From Acidobacteriota bacterium (GTDB lineage: Bacteria; Acidobacteriota; UBA890), in contig JADFNY010000155.1 in NCBI GenBank assembly GCA_022563115.1, positions 1-8,367 on the forward strand: DNA of 8,367 bases. Direction: 5' to 3'. Below the pieces are notes generated by a model. That model saw only the letters and a list, made by a program, of their open reading frames with translations. It made no database searches and had not been told where the DNA came from. This document shows positions 6,222 to 8,367 of this stretch, in pieces (the first letter of the stretch is position 1; each line of letters begins with the position of its first letter). A program made the translations under genes and the position numbers.

Positions 6222-7589
6222 GTGAATCAGTCCTCAGGCGCAGTATCGCTGCCGCAAGTCGCCATCGTAGGCCGTCCCAACGTCGGTAAATCGACGTTGT
6301 TCAACCGAATTGTCGGCCGTCGTGAAGCCATCGTCGGCAGCCAGCACGGCATGACACGCGATCGGAACACGGCCGAGACCGACTGGAACGGCGTGTCGTT
6401 CGGACTGATCGATACCGGAGGCATCGACCAGGGCTCCAAGGAAGACCTTCTTCGTCGGGTCGAGGAACAGGTGATGTTCGCCATTGACATCGCCGATATC
6501 GTGCTGCTGGTGGTCGACGGACGCCAGGGGCCGCTCCCGGTCGAGCACGAGATCGCCTCACAGCTACGCCGTCGCGGTATCACTCTGATCCTGGCGATCA
6601 ACAAGTGCGACCAGCCCGAGACCGCCGACGAGATGGAGCTCGCCTTTCACGAGGTCGGCATCGAGCTGATGTACGTGATCGCGGCCGAGCATGGCTTTGG
6701 CGTCGCCGATTTGCTCGACACGGTCACCGATCTGCTGCCGGAGGCTCCGATCGTAGAGAGCGAAGAGGATCCGCCGATCCGCGTCGCGTTCGTCGGTCGG
6801 CCGAACGTCGGCAAGTCCTCTCTGGTCAACACGCTGCTGGGCTCGGAGCGGGTGATCGTCAACGACCAGCCGGGAACGACGCGCGACCCGATCGACACGT
6901 TGCTGGAGAGCAACGGCCGGCGGTACGTTCTCGTCGATACCGCCGGAATCCGCAAGCGAGCGCGTATCGATACCCACGCCGAGATTGCCAGTGTGGCGAT
7001 GGCGCGGCGCCGCATGACACAGGCCGACATCGCTCTCCTGGTGATCGACGCCGACGAGGGGGTCACCCACCAGGACCTGCACGTCGCGGCCGACGCCAAC
7101 CGCATGGGGTGCGGGTTGATCGTCGTGGTCAACAAGTGGGACCTCGTCGACGAAGAGGAGGAGAGCCTGCGCCCACAGGTCGAGGAGAACGTCCGCGAAC
7201 GCCTGGGCCGCATGCGCTACGCGCGGGTCGCGGTGACTTCTGCCACCGAGGGGACCGGCATCGAAGCGCTGCTGCCGCTCGTCGACGAGGTCGCCGAAGC
7301 GCGTCGCCGTCGGGTGCCGACCGCCGACCTCAACGTAGCATTCGCGGCCATGGTCGGCCGTCATGCCCCGGCCGGTGGGACGAGCGCCGCGCACCCGAAG
7401 TACCTGACCCAGGTTGGCGTCAACCCGCCGCGTTTCGTCGCCTTCGCGGGAGGCCGGGGAGCGGCACGCGGCGACTACACCCGCTATCTTGAGAACCGGC
7501 TGCGCGCATCGTTCGACTTCGCCGGCAGCCCGGTGGTAATCAAGCTGCGCCGATCACGGCGTAAGAAACGACGCGCCCGGCGTCGTTAG
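6222..7589 (+). CDS. der: Ribosome-assembly GTPase Der (EngA)
   Basis: A 455-residue tandem GTPase needed for 50S subunit assembly. First G domain: GRPNVGKS (17-24), GMTRD (43-47, here preceded by His instead of the common Pro), DTGG (64-67), NKCD (127-130). Second G domain: GRPNVGKSS (192-200), PGTTRD (217-222), DTAG (239-242), NKWD (304-307). A KH-like domain follows (about 365-445, with YLTQVGVNPPRFVAFA) and a strongly basic tail (RRSRRKKRRARRR). The GTG at 6222 is the only start that keeps a normal N-terminus; no Shine-Dalgarno sequence is visible before it, so expression may be modest or the leader unusual. It is divergent from an HU-family gene and followed 182 nt later by a second HU-family gene. 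Length and motifs are normal and the call is firm. Confidence 0.98.
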   Translation: MNQSSGAVSLPQVAIVGRPNVGKSTLFNRIVGRREAIVGSQHGMTRDRNTAETDWNGVSFGLIDTGGIDQGSKEDLLRRVEEQVMFAIDIADIVLLVVDGRQGPLPVEHEIASQLRRRGITLILAINKCDQPETADEMELAFHEVGIELMYVIAAEHGFGVADLLDTVTDLLPEAPIVESEEDPPIRVAFVGRPNVGKSSLVNTLLGSERVIVNDQPGTTRDPIDTLLESNGRRYVLVDTAGIRKRARIDTHAEIASVAMARRRMTQADIALLVIDADEGVTHQDLHVAADANRMGCGLIVVVNKWDLVDEEEESLRPQVEENVRERLGRMRYARVAVTSATEGTGIEALLPLVDEVAEARRRRVPTADLNVAFAAMVGRHAPAGGTSAAHPKYLTQVGVNPPRFVAFAGGRGAARGDYTRYLENRLRASFDFAGSPVVIKLRRSRRKKRRARRR

Positions 7590-7610
7590 CAGGCCGTAGT
7601 GAAACCCGAA

Positions 7611-7659
7611 CAGGGTGCTGAAGAACTCCCGGGGTGCCGTTACGGGAACCGTGGGGCAG
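7611..7659 (+). repeat. Dispersed ~50-bp repeat, copy 2
   Basis: Starts CAGGGTGCTGA, then AGAACTCCCGGGGTGCCG, ending GGGGCAG; it is the partner of copy 1 at 1706-1756, in the same orientation. It sits wholly in the gap between der and the IHF-like gene, 21 nt past the der stop. The middle carries ACGG-GAA-CCGT (7642-7652), in the place where copy 1 has a different small inverted repeat. Confidence 0.7.
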
Positions 7660-7771
7660 ATGCGAGGCGGCGAGACAATTCCGACCTGTCCGTCGAATGC
7701 ATCGTAAACTACAATGAATACTCGCAATTTCGTTCGCGACACCACCCTGCTAGCCTCGTTGTTCGTGCGCC

Positions 7772-8110
7772 ATGAGCTTGACCAAACGAGATATCGCCCG
7801 CGCCATACACCATTCCGACGCGCAGATTTCCATTGCGGAGGCGGTCAGCCTCGTTGATGGCATTTTCGCCGCCATCAAGGACCGTCTGGCCCGCGGTGAG
7901 AAGGTGATGATTACCAATTTCGGGACCTTTCAGGTGGTTAACCGGGCACCGCGGGAGGGCATCAATCCGGCCACCGGTGGAGGCCTGGTGATCGAAGGGC
8001 ATCGGGCCGTGTCGTTTCGGCCGTCGGCGTCGATGCAGGGGTTGCTGAACCAGACCGCCGGCGCCGAGGACGCCGAGGACGCCGATCTTGACCCTGCCTG
8101 GGACCGGTGA
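7772..8110 (+). CDS. IHF-alpha-like HU-family DNA-binding protein, divergent
   Basis: A 112-residue HU/IHF-fold protein, longer than the usual 90-100. The N-terminus SLTKRDIARAIH, the core KVMITNFGTFQV (44-55) and SFRPSASM (81-88) place it nearest to IHF alpha. The arm reads EGINPATGG: the Arg of the family's R-N-P is Ile64 while Asn65 and Pro66 remain, so the intercalating proline is kept but a phosphate-contacting base is lost. The last 16 residues are acidic (AGAEDAEDADLD), an extension most relatives lack. ATG at 7772 has no clear ribosome site. It lies between der and tRNA-Pro, downstream of the dispersed repeat. It may act as a paralogue or heterodimer partner of the other HU-family protein in this window; that is inference. 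Confidence 0.88.
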   Translation: MSLTKRDIARAIHHSDAQISIAEAVSLVDGIFAAIKDRLARGEKVMITNFGTFQVVNRAPREGINPATGGGLVIEGHRAVSFRPSASMQGLLNQTAGAEDAEDADLDPAWDR

Positions 8111-8124
8111 CAAGCTGTTACCGG
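8104..8124 (+). terminator. Hairpin across the stop codon of the IHF-like gene
   Basis: CCGGTGACA-AGC-TGTTACCGG forms a 9-bp stem with one G-U pair and a 3-nt loop, and includes the TGA at 8108-8110. No T-tract follows, so an intrinsic terminator is doubtful; it could be an mRNA 3'-end or processing structure. Confidence 0.3.
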
Positions 8125-8179
8125 GCGCCGGAAACCCCTTGCTGAACAGCATTTTGATGCCCTCGGAATGGACCTCGGT

Positions 8180-8256
8180 CGGGACGTGGCGCAGCTCGGT
8201 AGCGCACTAGTCTGGGGGACTAGGGGTCGCTGGTTCGAATCCAGTCGTCCCGACCA
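8180..8256 (+). tRNA. tRNA-Pro (anticodon GGG)
   Basis: A full cloverleaf folds by eye. The acceptor stem CGGGACG (8180-8186) pairs perfectly with CGTCCCG (8246-8252), followed by discriminator A and an encoded CCA. The D stem is GCGC/GCGC, the anticodon stem CTAGT/ACTAG, with loop CTGGGGG giving anticodon GGG at 8214-8216. The T arm is GCTGG-TTCGAAT-CCAGT with one G-U pair. GGG reads the proline codons CCC and CCU. It is in the same orientation as the IHF-like gene 69 nt upstream. tRNA 3' ends are common integration sites; I see no integrase within the window. Confidence 0.97.
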
Positions 8257-8295
8257 CTTCTTCTTTCTTGTAAACCGTTGCTAGCAAAAGCATTC

Positions 8296-8327
8296 GAGGG
8301 GCTCGGTTGAACAACGCCGAGCCCCTC
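8296..8327 (+). terminator. Strong hairpin after tRNA-Pro
   Basis: GAGGGGCTCGG (8296-8306) and CCGAGCCCCTC (8317-8327) form a perfect 11-bp GC-rich stem with a 10-nt loop, 40 nt past the tRNA. The following bases (atcgttgtta) are only moderately T-rich, so it is a probable rather than textbook intrinsic terminator. Confidence 0.65.
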
Positions 8328-8367
8328 ATCGTTGTTAGGGGGCGGTGTCATGCCACGAATTTGCCAC

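Noticed and set aside
7710..7715. TACAAT as -10 box of the IHF-like gene
   Set aside because: No acceptable -35 hexamer at 16-18 bp upstream and no extended -10 motif.

Overview
The window is GC-rich bacterial chromosome with genes on both strands, small intergenic gaps and two different HU/IHF-family genes. Together with a myxobacterial/desulfobacterial-looking LeuA-like protein, this suggests a free-living GC-rich Gram-negative bacterium of the Deltaproteobacteria/Desulfobacterota/Binatota sort. That placement is inference from protein style only; nothing in the window fixes the taxon.

Layout: (1) 1-483, minus strand: the middle of an IS4-type DDE transposase, missing its N-terminal part and cut by the window edge. 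(2) 658-4415, plus strand: a metabolic cluster with an isopropylmalate/isocitrate-type decarboxylating dehydrogenase (TTG start), a thiolase, the C-terminal remnant of an enoyl-CoA hydratase, and a short LeuA-type DRE-TIM synthase. The synthase and dehydrogenase are the first and last enzyme types of a 2-oxoacid chain-extension route; the LeuCD/aconitase step is absent here. The thiolase and the crotonase remnant point to acyl-CoA metabolism. (3) 5598-4489, minus strand, convergent with the cluster: an intramembrane site-2 protease (M50). (4) 6064-5795, minus strand: an HU/IHF protein behind a consensus sigma-70 promoter. It is divergent from der at 6222-7589, the ribosome-assembly GTPase. (5) 7772-8110, plus strand: a second, divergent IHF-alpha-like protein, followed by tRNA-Pro(GGG) at 8180-8256 and a strong hairpin at 8296-8327.

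The less ordinary signals are a dispersed ~50-bp repeat in two copies 5.9 kb apart, one of which supplies the stop codon of the dehydrogenase gene; the decayed crotonase, whose missing frame is recovered by a one-base shift in an A run; cofactor-site residues in the dehydrogenase that look NADP-type; and a second IHF-like protein whose RNP arm motif is INP. I see no phage, CRISPR, toxin-antitoxin or defence module. I do not see a clearly new multi-gene system in this window.
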